From contig NTLF01000017.1 of assembly GCA_002631855.1 (NCBI GenBank), positions 372,001 to 436,000 on the forward strand: a stretch of 64,000 nucleotides of DNA, written 5' to 3'. The position numbers and the translations under genes were made by a program. This DNA comes from Zunongwangia sp. ESRF-bin46 (lineage in GTDB: Bacteria; Bacteroidota; Bacteroidia; Flavobacteriales; Flavobacteriaceae). Below the pieces are notes generated by a model. The model saw only the letters and a list, made by a program, of their open reading frames with translations. It searched no databases and was not told where the DNA came from. Below are positions 1 to 9,062 of this stretch, piece after piece; the first letter of the stretch is position 1, and each line of letters starts with the position of its first letter.

Positions 1-32
1 CGTCCAAAACCATTTATTGCAATTTTTGTCAT
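1..32 (-). CDS. gapA: Glyceraldehyde-3-phosphate dehydrogenase, N-terminal fragment
   Basis: Only the first ten complete codons lie in the window. On the minus strand from 32 they read MTKIAINGFG followed by the first bases of an Arg codon, which is the invariant start of the NAD-binding Rossmann fold (INGFGR) of glycolytic GAPDH. The gene runs off the left edge. It follows pfkA on the same strand with about 50 bp between them, so the two glycolytic genes are probably co-transcribed. The assignment rests on a very short but highly characteristic peptide. Confidence 0.8.
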   Translation of the reverse strand, partial: MTKIAINGFG

Positions 33-81
33 ATTCTTTATTATCTTTTAAAAGGTTCGCTTACTAAATAAGGTACTAAAA

Positions 82-1068
82 TTAAACCGAAGTAATATCA
101 GCCACTCGAACCAATTCTAAATCAAGATCATTACTGCTTTTAATAGCTTCGGAAAAAGGCACGGTGGTAATTTGGTTATGCGAAATACCAATCATGATAT
201 TGCTTTTACCATCTAATAAAGTATCCACAGCACTAACTCCTAATCTACTTGCCAATACACGGTCGTAACAACTTGGTGCTCCCCCACGTTGAATGTGACC
301 CAATACCGTTACCCGGACTTCATATTCATTTAAGTTTTCTTCAATATAATCAGCAAGTTTAAATATGTTTTTTCCTATTTGATCACCTTCAGAAACAACA
401 ATGATACTTGACGTTTTACCTGCTTTTTTACTCCGTTTAAGAGAATCTATTAATCTATCCCGACCTAAATTTTCTTCAGGTATTAATATTTCTTCAGCTC
501 CTGCTCCTATACCTGCATTTAAAGCAATACCTCCAGCATTTCTACCCATTACTTCTACCAAGAAAAGACGATTATGTGAATTTGCAGTATCTCTAATCTT
601 ATCTATGGCTTCAACTACTGTATTCAAGGCAGTATCGTAACCAATAGTCACATCGGTACCATAAATATCATTATCTATCGTTCCCGGTAAACCTACAATT
701 GGAAAGTTAAATTCTTCTATAAAAACAGAAGCTCCAGTGAAGGTTCCGTCTCCTCCTATAACAACTAGAGCATCAATATTTTCTTTTTTTAAGTGCTCAA
801 AAGCTTTTTTTCTACCTTCTTTGGATCTAAATTCTTGAGAACGAGCAGACTTTAAAAAAGTCCCGCCTTTGTTAATTATGTTTTTTACAGAGCGTGGTCC
901 TAGCGGCTTAAAGTCTCCTTCTATTAGGCCTTCATAGCCTCTAAAAACACCTACACAATCTAATTTATGGAAAGCACAAGCTCGTACTACAGCACGTATA
1001 GCGGCATTCATACCGGGTGCATCACCACCGCTTGTCAATACTCCTATTTTTTTTATGTTTTGGCTCAT
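82..1068 (-). CDS. pfkA: ATP-dependent 6-phosphofructokinase
   Basis: Catalyses ATP-dependent phosphorylation of fructose 6-phosphate in glycolysis. The 328-residue product has the length of bacterial PfkA. It carries the N-terminal nucleotide loop LTSGGDAPGMNAAIRAVVR, the GGDGTF Mg-ATP motif, the catalytic PGTIDNDI segment and the C-terminal HIQRGG substrate loop. An upstream in-frame ATG at 1104 would add 12 residues, but the family alignment starts at MSQNIKKIGVLTSGG, so 1068 is preferred. The next gene downstream is gapA. Confidence 0.95.
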   Translation of the reverse strand: MSQNIKKIGVLTSGGDAPGMNAAIRAVVRACAFHKLDCVGVFRGYEGLIEGDFKPLGPRSVKNIINKGGTFLKSARSQEFRSKEGRKKAFEHLKKENIDALVVIGGDGTFTGASVFIEEFNFPIVGLPGTIDNDIYGTDVTIGYDTALNTVVEAIDKIRDTANSHNRLFLVEVMGRNAGGIALNAGIGAGAEEILIPEENLGRDRLIDSLKRSKKAGKTSSIIVVSEGDQIGKNIFKLADYIEENLNEYEVRVTVLGHIQRGGAPSCYDRVLASRLGVSAVDTLLDGKSNIMIGISHNQITTVPFSEAIKSSNDLDLELVRVADITSV

Positions 1069-1295
1069 TTCTGTAAAACTAAGTGAATAATGCCACTTGA
1101 GCAATAGGAATAAAATCTTTTAAGATAGAAAAGGTCGCATTTGAAAAATACGTGTATGCTCGTATGGTTTTACTTACAAACAAGTAATATATTTGGAATT
1201 GTATTAGTGAATATGTAACTGCATTATAATTTTTTGTGGGGATAAAAAATTAAAATCGTTACTATATTAAAATTTACTAAGTTAGGTTTGTTATT

Positions 1296-1330
1296 AGCGT
1301 CCCGCCGAAAGGTCGGGACGCTTTTCTTTT
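1296..1330. terminator. GC-rich hairpin, probable terminator
   Basis: The arms AGCGTCCCG (1296-1304) and CGGGACGCT (1314-1322) are perfect complements, with a further CC/GG closing part of the loop. A T-rich tract follows on the plus strand. It lies just past the dsbD stop codon. On the minus strand, the direction of dsbD, the following sequence is only moderately T-rich, so it may act weakly there. The 266 bp between pfkA and dsbD hold nothing else recognisable. Confidence 0.6.
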
Positions 1331-1334
1331 ATCC

Positions 1335-3335
1335 CTATTTTGAAGTGTTTTCTTTAGAGAAATTTTTAAGCCCTTCTTCAAGCCAATGTAAATATTCATC
1401 TGCATTGGGTGTGTACCCAATAGGTTTATTTAACATATTGAAGTCAGTGTCCATCAAAATATAATACGGCTGTGAGTTATTTTTAAAGTTTACAGTTTGA
1501 AACGTTGCCCACTTATCCCCTATTGTTTTAATCTTTTTAACCCCCCCACTTGGTTTTAAAAAGTTAAATTTTTGTTCATCAGACAGTTCTTTTCTGTCAT
1601 CAACATAAAGTGAAATTAAAACATAATCTTCATTGAGAGTTTCAAAAATATCTTGACGACTCCAAACCTGCTCTTCCATTTTTCGACAATTTACACACGC
1701 CCAACCGGTAAAATCTATCATAATTGGTTTACCGGCTGCTTTTGCGACAGCTAGCCCTTTATCTAGATCTTTATAGGCTTCAAGCCCTAACGGTGCATCG
1801 GTGTCTTTATCATACACGCTATAAAACAATGGTGGTGGAAAACCACTTAATAATTTAAGGTTTGCATAACTAGAATTGGTTAAGCCCGGGATTAAATAAA
1901 GCATAAATGCAAAGGTTAAAACCCCAACTAAAATATTGCCCATAGGTGGTCTTTTCTTTTTAGGACCATCGTGTGGAAAACGAATAAAACCAAACAAGTA
2001 CAATGCCATCCCTAAAGCACATATAATCCATATACCAATAAATATTTCACGCTTTAAAAGTCCCCAGTGCTCTACTAAGTCTGCATTTGAAAGAAATTTG
2101 AATGCTAACCCTAACTCAATAAAACCTAATACCACTTTAACCGTATTAAGCCATCCACCACTTTTTGGCAATGAGTTTAGCCAATTTGGAAATAACGCAA
2201 AAAGTGCGAATGGTAAGGCCAATGCCAAACCAAAACCTCCCATACCAAAGGTAAGTTGCATAGCACCACCGTCACTCGTCAATGAGCCTCCCAGTAAAGA
2301 ACCTAAAATAGGTCCCGTACAAGAAAATGAAACAATAGCAAGTGTCAATGCCATAAAGAAAACACCTATAACACCACCAATACTTGAAGCTTTACTATCC
2401 ATTTTTGAGCTCCAAGAGCTAGGTAAGGTAATTTCATAAAAACCAAAAAATGAAAAGGCAAATACCATGAATATCACAAAAAAGATAATATTCAATGTAG
2501 TGTTAGTTGATATATTATTTAGTATTTCTGGGTCTAATGAGTCTAATAAGTGAAAAGGTAAACTAAGCAACAGGTATATAGCAAAGATGAACAAGCCATA
2601 TAGAATTGCATTGACCATTCCTTTTTTCTTATCTTTCGCCCCTTTTGTAAAAAATGAAACCGTTAACGGAATCATTGGGAACACACAAGGTGTTAGCAAA
2701 GCAATTAAACCTCCTACAAACCCCAATAAAAAAATTGTTAAAAACCCTTTCTCAGAGCCTTCTTCTTGTTCGGTTCTATATTGGTCTTTATTGCCAATGT
2801 CAATCGTCAATGCAGCAGTTTTTTCTAAGTCGTCTGCCGTTACTTCTGCTAAATCTTTTTTTCCTTTCCCAGATGCTAAATCAACTTCAAATGTTTTGGT
2901 GTCTGGAGGTAAACACTTTTCATCGTCGCAGACTGAGTAGTAAATTTCAATATCAACCTTTAACCCTTCAGGATTAATAACTTTAATAGGCTGAATAAAG
3001 GTTGCTTTATTTTCAAAAAAGATAACGTCAAGATCAAAAACTGGATCATGTATTGGTGCGATATCAGGCTCTTGGGTTTCGCCTACCAAAGTAAAGGTTT
3101 CTGGTGAGTTATTATAAGCAAACTCAGTAGGAATAGGACCTTCAAACTCTTCACCAAATTGTTTTTGACTGTACAAGTGCCACCCTTTTTCAATTGTGGC
3201 TGTCATTAACACATTATATACATCACCTTTTTCCTGTTCGACTGTTACTTCCCAAGAGACAGGGTCTAAAACTTGTGCAGTAAGTGTATTGGACAAACAA
3301 ATAACCGAAATAAAAAGTAAGAGGAGTTTCTTCAT
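1335..3335 (-). CDS. dsbD: DsbD-type thiol:disulfide interchange protein
   Basis: Moves electrons from cytoplasmic thioredoxin across the inner membrane to periplasmic thiol partners. The order of parts is a signal peptide (1-20), a periplasmic N-terminal domain (about 25-165), a membrane segment of about eight helices (about 200-490) and a C-terminal thioredoxin fold. The membrane redox cysteines are visible in LLTPCVFPMIPL (near residue 213) and SFSCTGPILG (near 338). The thioredoxin domain has the active site WACVNC (near 546). At 666 residues it is somewhat longer than E. coli DsbD. It is the last gene of a tight minus-strand run with tilS (7 bp apart). Confidence 0.9.
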   Translation of the reverse strand: MKKLLLLFISVICLSNTLTAQVLDPVSWEVTVEQEKGDVYNVLMTATIEKGWHLYSQKQFGEEFEGPIPTEFAYNNSPETFTLVGETQEPDIAPIHDPVFDLDVIFFENKATFIQPIKVINPEGLKVDIEIYYSVCDDEKCLPPDTKTFEVDLASGKGKKDLAEVTADDLEKTAALTIDIGNKDQYRTEQEEGSEKGFLTIFLLGFVGGLIALLTPCVFPMIPLTVSFFTKGAKDKKKGMVNAILYGLFIFAIYLLLSLPFHLLDSLDPEILNNISTNTTLNIIFFVIFMVFAFSFFGFYEITLPSSWSSKMDSKASSIGGVIGVFFMALTLAIVSFSCTGPILGSLLGGSLTSDGGAMQLTFGMGGFGLALALPFALFALFPNWLNSLPKSGGWLNTVKVVLGFIELGLAFKFLSNADLVEHWGLLKREIFIGIWIICALGMALYLFGFIRFPHDGPKKKRPPMGNILVGVLTFAFMLYLIPGLTNSSYANLKLLSGFPPPLFYSVYDKDTDAPLGLEAYKDLDKGLAVAKAAGKPIMIDFTGWACVNCRKMEEQVWSRQDIFETLNEDYVLISLYVDDRKELSDEQKFNFLKPSGGVKKIKTIGDKWATFQTVNFKNNSQPYYILMDTDFNMLNKPIGYTPNADEYLHWLEEGLKNFSKENTSK

Positions 3336-3342
3336 TGTAGTA

Positions 3343-4653
3343 TTAATTTTTAACCGTAATTTTCAATATATCTGTTGTTTTTGAAGTTACTTTAAAACGT
3401 TCATCAACCCTGTAACCTATAATCCAAATAATTTCTGAATCACTACAGAGCAACCAAATTTTTTCTTTGGCTACCAAAGATAGCTTTTCATCTTTAAAAA
3501 ACTTGCTTAATTTCTTTTTTCCTTTCATTCCGAAGGGCTGAAATGTATCGCCTTTACGCCACTTCCTAAGTTTTAAGGGATAGTGTAACTTATCATTATC
3601 CACGTAAATCACACTGTTGTCAATATACCCTATTTTATCGATAGGATTAAACTCCATTTGTAATGGAAAATCAATTTTTTTTGTACTTTTTTTTACTAGT
3701 ATCTCATCTTTTTCTTTTTCTGAAGTGTTTTTTGTCAACAACAACACGCTTCTATCTTTTAAGAGTCTGTGTGTAGATGAAAAAACTTGCTTTCCGCTTT
3801 GTGCTTTTAACAATTCTGAAACAACTTGCCAATCTGTAAAACCAAAAGGATGCAATAGTTGATATAAAACCGCTTCTGTATGAGGTAGTTCTTGCAGTTT
3901 TTCAATATGAAGTGTATATCCGTCAAAATTTTCAGTAACGGCGAGATTATAGACCAAAGCCATATAATCTTCAATTAAGTCTTGGCTGTCTTTTAAGTAT
4001 TTTTGTGTTTTCTGAACGTTCTGTAATACACCTTCTGCTGCGTTTTTATAATCAGGAATTACATCATGGCGTAGTTTATTCCGTAGATAATCGGTTGATG
4101 CATTGCTGCTGTCTTCTCGCCATTGTAACTTATTTTCTTCAGCAAAAGCAACTATTTCAGCTCGAGAAAAGGGTAATAAAAGCCTAACTGTTGTTTCGTT
4201 TATTGCTGGTATTCCAGTTAATCCCTGTAAACCACTTCCACGACTCAGGTTAATAAAAAATGTTTCCAGATCATCATCCGCATGATGGCCCGTTGCCACA
4301 TAATCATACTTAAAATCTTTTAAAATTTCAGCAAACCATTGATAGCGTAAGTCTCGAGCTGCCATCTGTGTAGAAAGTTTATGGTTTTTTGCAAATTCCT
4401 TCGTATCAAATGTTTCAGTAAAAACGGGAATGGACAATTTATCGGCCCAATCTATCACAAAAGTTTCATCGGCATCGCTTTCTTTCCCACGCAGGGAAAA
4501 ATTACAATGTGCCAACCCAATGTTAAACCCTGATTTTTTCAGTAAAAAAGAGAGCACAACGCTATCCACTCCTCCACTGCAAGCTACTAGTAGTTTTTTA
4601 TCATTTCGGAATGAAAAGTGAGAGTCAATATGTTCCTTAAATTTTTGAAGCAT
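3343..4653 (-). CDS. tilS: tRNA(Ile)-lysidine synthase
   Basis: Converts the wobble C34 of the CAU-anticodon isoleucine tRNA to lysidine using ATP and lysine, so that AUA is read as Ile. The PP-loop ATP pyrophosphatase motif SGGVDS occupies residues 26-31, and HHADDDLETF is the second conserved block. The C-terminal part (WRKGDTFQPFGMKGKKKLSKFF) is the TilS substrate-binding domain. The 436-residue length is normal. It starts 1 bp after the DUF3307 gene stops, which implies translational coupling. Confidence 0.93.
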   Translation of the reverse strand: MLQKFKEHIDSHFSFRNDKKLLVACSGGVDSVVLSFLLKKSGFNIGLAHCNFSLRGKESDADETFVIDWADKLSIPVFTETFDTKEFAKNHKLSTQMAARDLRYQWFAEILKDFKYDYVATGHHADDDLETFFINLSRGSGLQGLTGIPAINETTVRLLLPFSRAEIVAFAEENKLQWREDSSNASTDYLRNKLRHDVIPDYKNAAEGVLQNVQKTQKYLKDSQDLIEDYMALVYNLAVTENFDGYTLHIEKLQELPHTEAVLYQLLHPFGFTDWQVVSELLKAQSGKQVFSSTHRLLKDRSVLLLTKNTSEKEKDEILVKKSTKKIDFPLQMEFNPIDKIGYIDNSVIYVDNDKLHYPLKLRKWRKGDTFQPFGMKGKKKLSKFFKDEKLSLVAKEKIWLLCSDSEIIWIIGYRVDERFKVTSKTTDILKITVKN

Positions 4654-4654
4654 A

Positions 4655-5359
4655 TTACATTGCGTTTGTTACAATACCCAAGACTACTGCAATACCAAAA
4701 CTGAGCATGGTACCAATTAGTACATATTCGGTTTTTAACGTTTCTTCATCCCGATAGCGTAAAATGGATTTTGCGGCAATAAGAAAGCCGACTGCTTCAT
4801 ATTGGTCTATTACTATAAAAGTCAAGGTTAATAAGCGCTCTAAAATTCCGATTACCTTTCCTGCATTGGGTAATTCATTATCACTGGTCACTTCAATTTC
4901 GGTAGCACTAAACACTTCACGAATAAAGAAGTTTGCTGGTTTTATACAGATAAGGTAGCTTACAATTAAAAAGAGGCTTTTGTTACTAATTGGCGGTTGC
5001 CATAAAAATTCAATTCCTTGATAATTCGCAAACCCCCAACACACAAAGCACAGTACAATGATATGAAGAGCCTGATCTATAAAAAAAGCATATTGTCCAA
5101 TCGCTTTGTTACGGCTTATGTAAGGTTTAAAGCCGTCTATAACATAATGTAAAATGGTTATTATCACAGCGCCATAAATAAAGCTTAACTGAAATGATAA
5201 CAGCCACGACACTGCAAAAACAATTAGAACGTGCCATACCAACAGCCCGCTTTTAAAACCAAGTCGGTTTTTTTGTTCGGCCATGGCGGACCACTGGAAA
5301 AAAAAGTCGGCCAGCAAATGTGCTAAAAGTTGAAGCAATAATAAAGTTGTAAATTCCAT
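4655..5359 (-). CDS. DUF3307 family membrane protein
   Basis: A 234-residue integral membrane protein with about six hydrophobic helices. The N-terminus has the DUF3307 pattern LLAHLLADFFFQ followed by a conserved HYVIDGFK-like segment. The biochemical role is unknown. It lies 5 bp downstream of the SatD-like gene, and the same two families are often neighbours in Bacteroidota and Firmicutes, so a functional pair is likely. It has no signal peptide beyond the first helix. Function is not assigned. Confidence 0.8.
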   Translation of the reverse strand: MEFTTLLLLQLLAHLLADFFFQWSAMAEQKNRLGFKSGLLVWHVLIVFAVSWLLSFQLSFIYGAVIITILHYVIDGFKPYISRNKAIGQYAFFIDQALHIIVLCFVCWGFANYQGIEFLWQPPISNKSLFLIVSYLICIKPANFFIREVFSATEIEVTSDNELPNAGKVIGILERLLTLTFIVIDQYEAVGFLIAAKSILRYRDEETLKTEYVLIGTMLSFGIAVVLGIVTNAM

Positions 5360-5364
5360 AGTGG

Positions 5365-6057
5365 TTAATTAGAAAGCGTTTTTGAAAAATCAACAACAGC
5401 CGTTTCAATAGCATTCCAGCCCACACTTGTAGAGTGGCGATTTACAGCAGATTGACCAATGCCCAACGTTTTTGCTATTTTATCTTCTTGCTGGTTTAGC
5501 AATTTTAAATACAATACTTCGCTCTGTCTTGCGGTTGCTTTACTTAGCAAAGTATCCAATAATTCAAAAATAGGCTTAAACCGATTATTAAGCCCCTCAT
5601 TTTCTGAAACAAAAAACAAGGTGTTTTTAATAACTACCCGTTCCTTGTTGTGTGTTGACATTCCACTTATTTCACGACCAGACAAATAAATGGCCTCCCC
5701 GTCAATAATCCCTTCTTTGGGATTATACCGGCTCAATGGTCCATACCCTATTGCCAATCGCAATCCGTGGGTTTTAAAGAGCCGAACACGGTTTTTGTCT
5801 TTTTTATAACTACTCAGTTCAACCGGGATTGATTTTACAAAACTTTTAATTGCCAAAGCGACCCGCAAACCATCTTCAGCTTTCGGAACTACACATTCTA
5901 TATAGTCTCCTTTTATAATACGGCCATACACATTAAACTCATTTTCTAAGTTATTTAATAGTTTGGCAAGTTCATTCTCTACCAAACTACGGTCTTTACT
6001 GTGTAAACTAGTTGATGAAACTATATCTCCAGATAAAACTGAATACATCATTATCAT
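5365..6057 (-). CDS. SatD-like protein with C-terminal helix-turn-helix
   Basis: A 230-residue protein. The first about 165 residues resemble SatD, which has a fold related to nucleotide cyclases: YSVLSGDIVSS near the start, then IKGDYIECVV, LRLAIGYG and GEAIYLSGREI. The last about 60 residues (ATARQSEVLYLKLLNQQEDKIAKTL, then GIGQSAVNRH) look like a DNA-binding helix-turn-helix of the kind found in sigma and LuxR-type regulators. In-frame ATGs at 6051 and 6048 are alternative starts. The gene follows a good TAnnTTTG box and three regularly spaced palindromes, so autoregulation is inferred. Some databases call such proteins fumarate hydratase, which the sequence does not support. Confidence 0.75.
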   Translation of the reverse strand: MIMMYSVLSGDIVSSTSLHSKDRSLVENELAKLLNNLENEFNVYGRIIKGDYIECVVPKAEDGLRVALAIKSFVKSIPVELSSYKKDKNRVRLFKTHGLRLAIGYGPLSRYNPKEGIIDGEAIYLSGREISGMSTHNKERVVIKNTLFFVSENEGLNNRFKPIFELLDTLLSKATARQSEVLYLKLLNQQEDKIAKTLGIGQSAVNRHSTSVGWNAIETAVVDFSKTLSN

Positions 6058-6067
6058 TTCTTTTTAC

Positions 6068-6075
6068 CAAATATA
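6068..6075 (-). promoter_or_regulatory. Candidate -7 box of the SatD-like gene
   Basis: On the minus strand the bases read TATATTTG, an exact match to the Bacteroidota -7 consensus TAnnTTTG, ending 11 bp before the start codon. The first 20-bp palindrome (6082-6101) covers the spacer and -33 position. Confidence 0.6.
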
Positions 6076-6081
6076 CAAAAA

Positions 6082-6159
6082 TATGCGTATTTAAAAGCAT
6101 AAAATATGTTTATGTGCTAATTAACGCATAAATAATAAATATGTTGTTTAAAACACATA
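6082..6159. promoter_or_regulatory. Array of three 20-bp operators at 29-bp spacing
   Basis: Three inverted repeats of the form TATGY-N10-RCATA occupy 6082-6101, 6111-6130 and 6140-6159. Their starts are exactly 29 bp apart. A lone half-site TATGA at 6169 keeps the same register inside the end of pabB. The array fills the pabB to SatD-like intergenic space and the first site overlaps the promoter spacer. The SatD-like protein has a helix-turn-helix and is the obvious candidate ligand, but that is inference. Confidence 0.7.
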
Positions 6160-6186
6160 AACAGACTTTATGAGTAGTAGAGGTTA

Positions 6187-7479
6187 TTACGCTTCTAAAA
6201 CCGTCCGCATCGCTCGCGCCTTTAACAGGCATTCTTCGTATTCGTTTTCAGGGATAGATTTTGCTGTAATAGCACCTCCTACTGAAAAACTAACGTATTT
6301 CTTCGCTTCATTGTATAAAATACTACGAATAACCACGTTAAAGTCAAAATCTCCGTTAGACGTAAAATAGCCTACTGCCCCACTATATAAACCACGTTTA
6401 GCATCTTCCAATTGCTCAATAATTTTCATGGCCGAAACTTTAGGGGCGCCTGTCATACTTCCCATAGGGAAACTATTCTTTATAATTTCAACAGCCGAAA
6501 CAGAGTCATTAACTTCACAACGAATGGTAGAAATCATTTGATGAACTTGTTCAAACGTATATATCTTACAGAGCTCTTCAACAGTTACCGTTCCTTTTTT
6601 TGCAATTCGGGATAGATCGTTGCGCACCAAATCGGTAATCATAATGTTTTCGCTCCGTTCTTTAGGGTCATTCTGTAATTGTTCTATCATTTTTATGTCT
6701 TCAGAAGAATTTGATAGTCGTTTAGCGGTTCCTTTTATAGGTTGAGAGATAACAACCTCATCTGTCTTTTTTAAGTATCGTTCTGGTGAAGCTGATAATG
6801 CGTACAGATCAGTAAACTTTAAAAAGGTAGCAAAAGGTGATAGCGATATCTCATTTAAATGAAGAAATGTGCTAACTGGATCTATAGCTGTGTTTTTTGA
6901 ATAAAACTCTTGACAAAAATTAGCTTCGTAGATGTCACCTCGTTCAATATGTTTAAGCATAGCACCTACTTTTTCAAAGTAAGCATCTTTAGGTGTACGT
7001 AAGCTTATTTTTACTGAATTATTTATTTTAGGTGTTCCAGAAATGTCTGTGTTTAAAATAGTTTCCCAGTCGCTTTCCAGTTCGTCATCAACCATATTTA
7101 GATAATGAATCTCTACTTCAGTTTCAGAAAAAAAGAAGATTTTTTTAGGTTGAAAAAACTGAAGATCGGGAAAGTCCAATACATCAACATTAGATGAGGA
7201 AAGGTTTTCAACATCATTTTTTAAATCGTAAGTTAAATAACCAAAAAGCCAATCCTTCGTTGTGGTTTGATATTCTTCAAGTTTTTCAAAAGCATTAAAA
7301 GAATCGGTGCGAATAGCCGTAAAAGCATCTACAGCCAAAACTGCTTTAAATGTACTATGACTGTCTTTAAAGTTATTGCTATCTAACCAAGCTACTTCTT
7401 CAAACTGTTGCGCCCAAGTAAGTATGCGGGGTTTTAATATGCTTAGAGACTTTATAGGTACTTTTTTTATAATACGCAT
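6187..7479 (-). CDS. pabB: Aminodeoxychorismate synthase component I
   Basis: Aminates chorismate to 4-amino-4-deoxychorismate for folate synthesis, using ammonia from a glutamine amidotransferase partner that is not in this window. The chorismate-binding domain covers about residues 150-430 and shows PIKGTAKR, the DLVRNDLSRIA block and GSMTGAPKVSAM. The 430-residue length fits PabB better than TrpE, and no trp genes are nearby. No lyase domain is fused. TrpE-like or isochorismate synthase roles are less likely from the motif set. Confidence 0.85.
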   Translation of the reverse strand: MRIIKKVPIKSLSILKPRILTWAQQFEEVAWLDSNNFKDSHSTFKAVLAVDAFTAIRTDSFNAFEKLEEYQTTTKDWLFGYLTYDLKNDVENLSSSNVDVLDFPDLQFFQPKKIFFFSETEVEIHYLNMVDDELESDWETILNTDISGTPKINNSVKISLRTPKDAYFEKVGAMLKHIERGDIYEANFCQEFYSKNTAIDPVSTFLHLNEISLSPFATFLKFTDLYALSASPERYLKKTDEVVISQPIKGTAKRLSNSSEDIKMIEQLQNDPKERSENIMITDLVRNDLSRIAKKGTVTVEELCKIYTFEQVHQMISTIRCEVNDSVSAVEIIKNSFPMGSMTGAPKVSAMKIIEQLEDAKRGLYSGAVGYFTSNGDFDFNVVIRSILYNEAKKYVSFSVGGAITAKSIPENEYEECLLKARAMRTVLEA

Positions 7480-7721
7480 AATAAGGTGTTATGAAGTGTA
7501 GAAATATAGCACTCTGCCGGATTAAATAGATATTTTTTTCAAAGGTATTTAAATTGAAATTTGAATCCACATTGAAAAAAATCTTTAAAAACACATAAAT
7601 AATGTATTTGGTCGAAAATAAATGATATTTCAACGAAAAGTATACGAATTTACCTACAAATCAATGAGTTGCATTTGATTTTTTCTTAGTATTGCCATCA
7701 GATAACCCAAATCTATTACTT

Positions 7722-8915
7722 ATGAACAAAATTACATGTATCAAATTGGTAATTTTTGCTCTATGCATATCCCCCTACCTGCATGCACAGGTTGGTATAG
7801 GAACAACTACACCAAACAGCTTGCTGGATATTAAAGCTTCCAGCCAATCTACACCTAACAATACCGATGGTATCTTAGTACCGCGATTTGACGCCTTTCC
7901 AGCCACAAACCCTGGAGCAGATCAAGATGGCATGTTAGCATTCTTAAACACTGCCATTGGCACAGACGACAAAGGTTTCTATTACTGGGACAATGATCAA
8001 ACAAAATGGATCAATATCGGTGCCGAGGAATGGAAAGCCGGAACCAATCCAAGCGGTGACAATTTAATTTATGCTACCCGTGCAAAGTTAACCGGTACAG
8101 ATATGGTTATAACCGACGATGGACGCATTGGTTTTGGTACCGATGACCCGGTGGAGCGTTTTGAATTTAGAGGTCCTGGTGATAATGATTTTCAAATTAC
8201 CAGCGCCAATGAAAACCCGCCAAATTTTATATTGTACAATACAGGGGGAACGCTAGACACCCCAACTGCGTTGCCAGCTAATCGAGAAATAGGCTCTTTT
8301 ATAGTAAAAACCCATGATGGTGATAAAATTGTTGAACCGGGAGGTTTTCGGTTCTATATGGATGGAGTTGCCAAAGTTGGAAGTGCCCCTTCACGATTTG
8401 TGATTAGCACAACCCCTGACGGAAGTACAAGCCAGAGAGAACGAATAATTGTAAGAAGTACTGGTAATGTAGGTTTAACAGAGCAAAACCCAACCGCTAC
8501 CCTACATATACGTGCAGGTACAGCTTCTGAAGGCTCTGCACCTTTAAAGTTTACTGCTGAAGATGCCAACTTATTAACCACCCCTGAAAAAGGTGCTGTG
8601 GAATATGACGGTACTGATTTATATTTCACACCAGATACTTCAAGGCAAGTAATTATGAAAGGATATAAAGCTACCGTAAATATTGATTTTTTAAACATAA
8701 ACACATTAAGTACAATAGAAGAAACAGTTTCTGTTACAGGTGCTACACCAGGAAATTCTTGTTCTTGTGCTCCGGATACTAGCATTGAACCTAATTTAAT
8801 TTGGAGTTGTTATGTAAGTGCTGCAGATACAGTTACAATTAGGGTTTTAAACTCTTCTACTACTTTAATGGTAGATCCTGCTGCTAATGATTGGAAAATT
8901 ACAGTAACAGACTAA
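7722..8915 (+). CDS. Secreted protein with GIGTTTP N-terminal motif
   Basis: A 397-residue exported protein of unknown function. Residues 1-22 form a signal peptide ending in LHAQ, and the mature part opens with VGIGTTTPNSLLDIKAS, a motif seen at the start of many Bacteroidota surface proteins that resemble tail-fibre or adhesin stalks. The motif recurs in degenerate form as RIGFGTDDPVERFEF and NVGLTEQNPTATLHI, which suggests a repeat-built fibrous domain. An earlier ATG at 7692 lacks a signal peptide and was not used. The C-terminus holds a Cys-containing SCSCAPD loop. No type IX sorting domain was recognised. Confidence 0.75.
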   Translation: MNKITCIKLVIFALCISPYLHAQVGIGTTTPNSLLDIKASSQSTPNNTDGILVPRFDAFPATNPGADQDGMLAFLNTAIGTDDKGFYYWDNDQTKWINIGAEEWKAGTNPSGDNLIYATRAKLTGTDMVITDDGRIGFGTDDPVERFEFRGPGDNDFQITSANENPPNFILYNTGGTLDTPTALPANREIGSFIVKTHDGDKIVEPGGFRFYMDGVAKVGSAPSRFVISTTPDGSTSQRERIIVRSTGNVGLTEQNPTATLHIRAGTASEGSAPLKFTAEDANLLTTPEKGAVEYDGTDLYFTPDTSRQVIMKGYKATVNIDFLNINTLSTIEETVSVTGATPGNSCSCAPDTSIEPNLIWSCYVSAADTVTIRVLNSSTTLMVDPAANDWKITVTD

Positions 8916-8935
8916 TTTTAAATGCCCCCCTATAC

Positions 8936-8970
8936 AAAGGCTAGCAATTTTGCTGGCCTTTTTTTGGTTT
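8936..8970 (+). terminator. Rho-independent terminator
   Basis: Arms AAAGGCTAGCA (8936-8946) and TGCTGGCCTTT (8951-8961) pair with one G-T wobble and are followed by a run of T. It lies about 20 bp after the stop of the first GIGTTTP protein. Confidence 0.85.
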
Positions 8971-9062
8971 TAACATATTGATACTTATGATGTTAAAAAT
9001 TATTTAAAAATCTTTCATTTATTTTTTCTGCTTTTTAAATTGTAAGAAAAAACCTAACATTT

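Noticed and set aside
1188-1195. Plus-strand TATATTTG box
   Set aside because: It matches the -7 consensus but no plus-strand gene follows; in AT-rich DNA such matches arise by chance.
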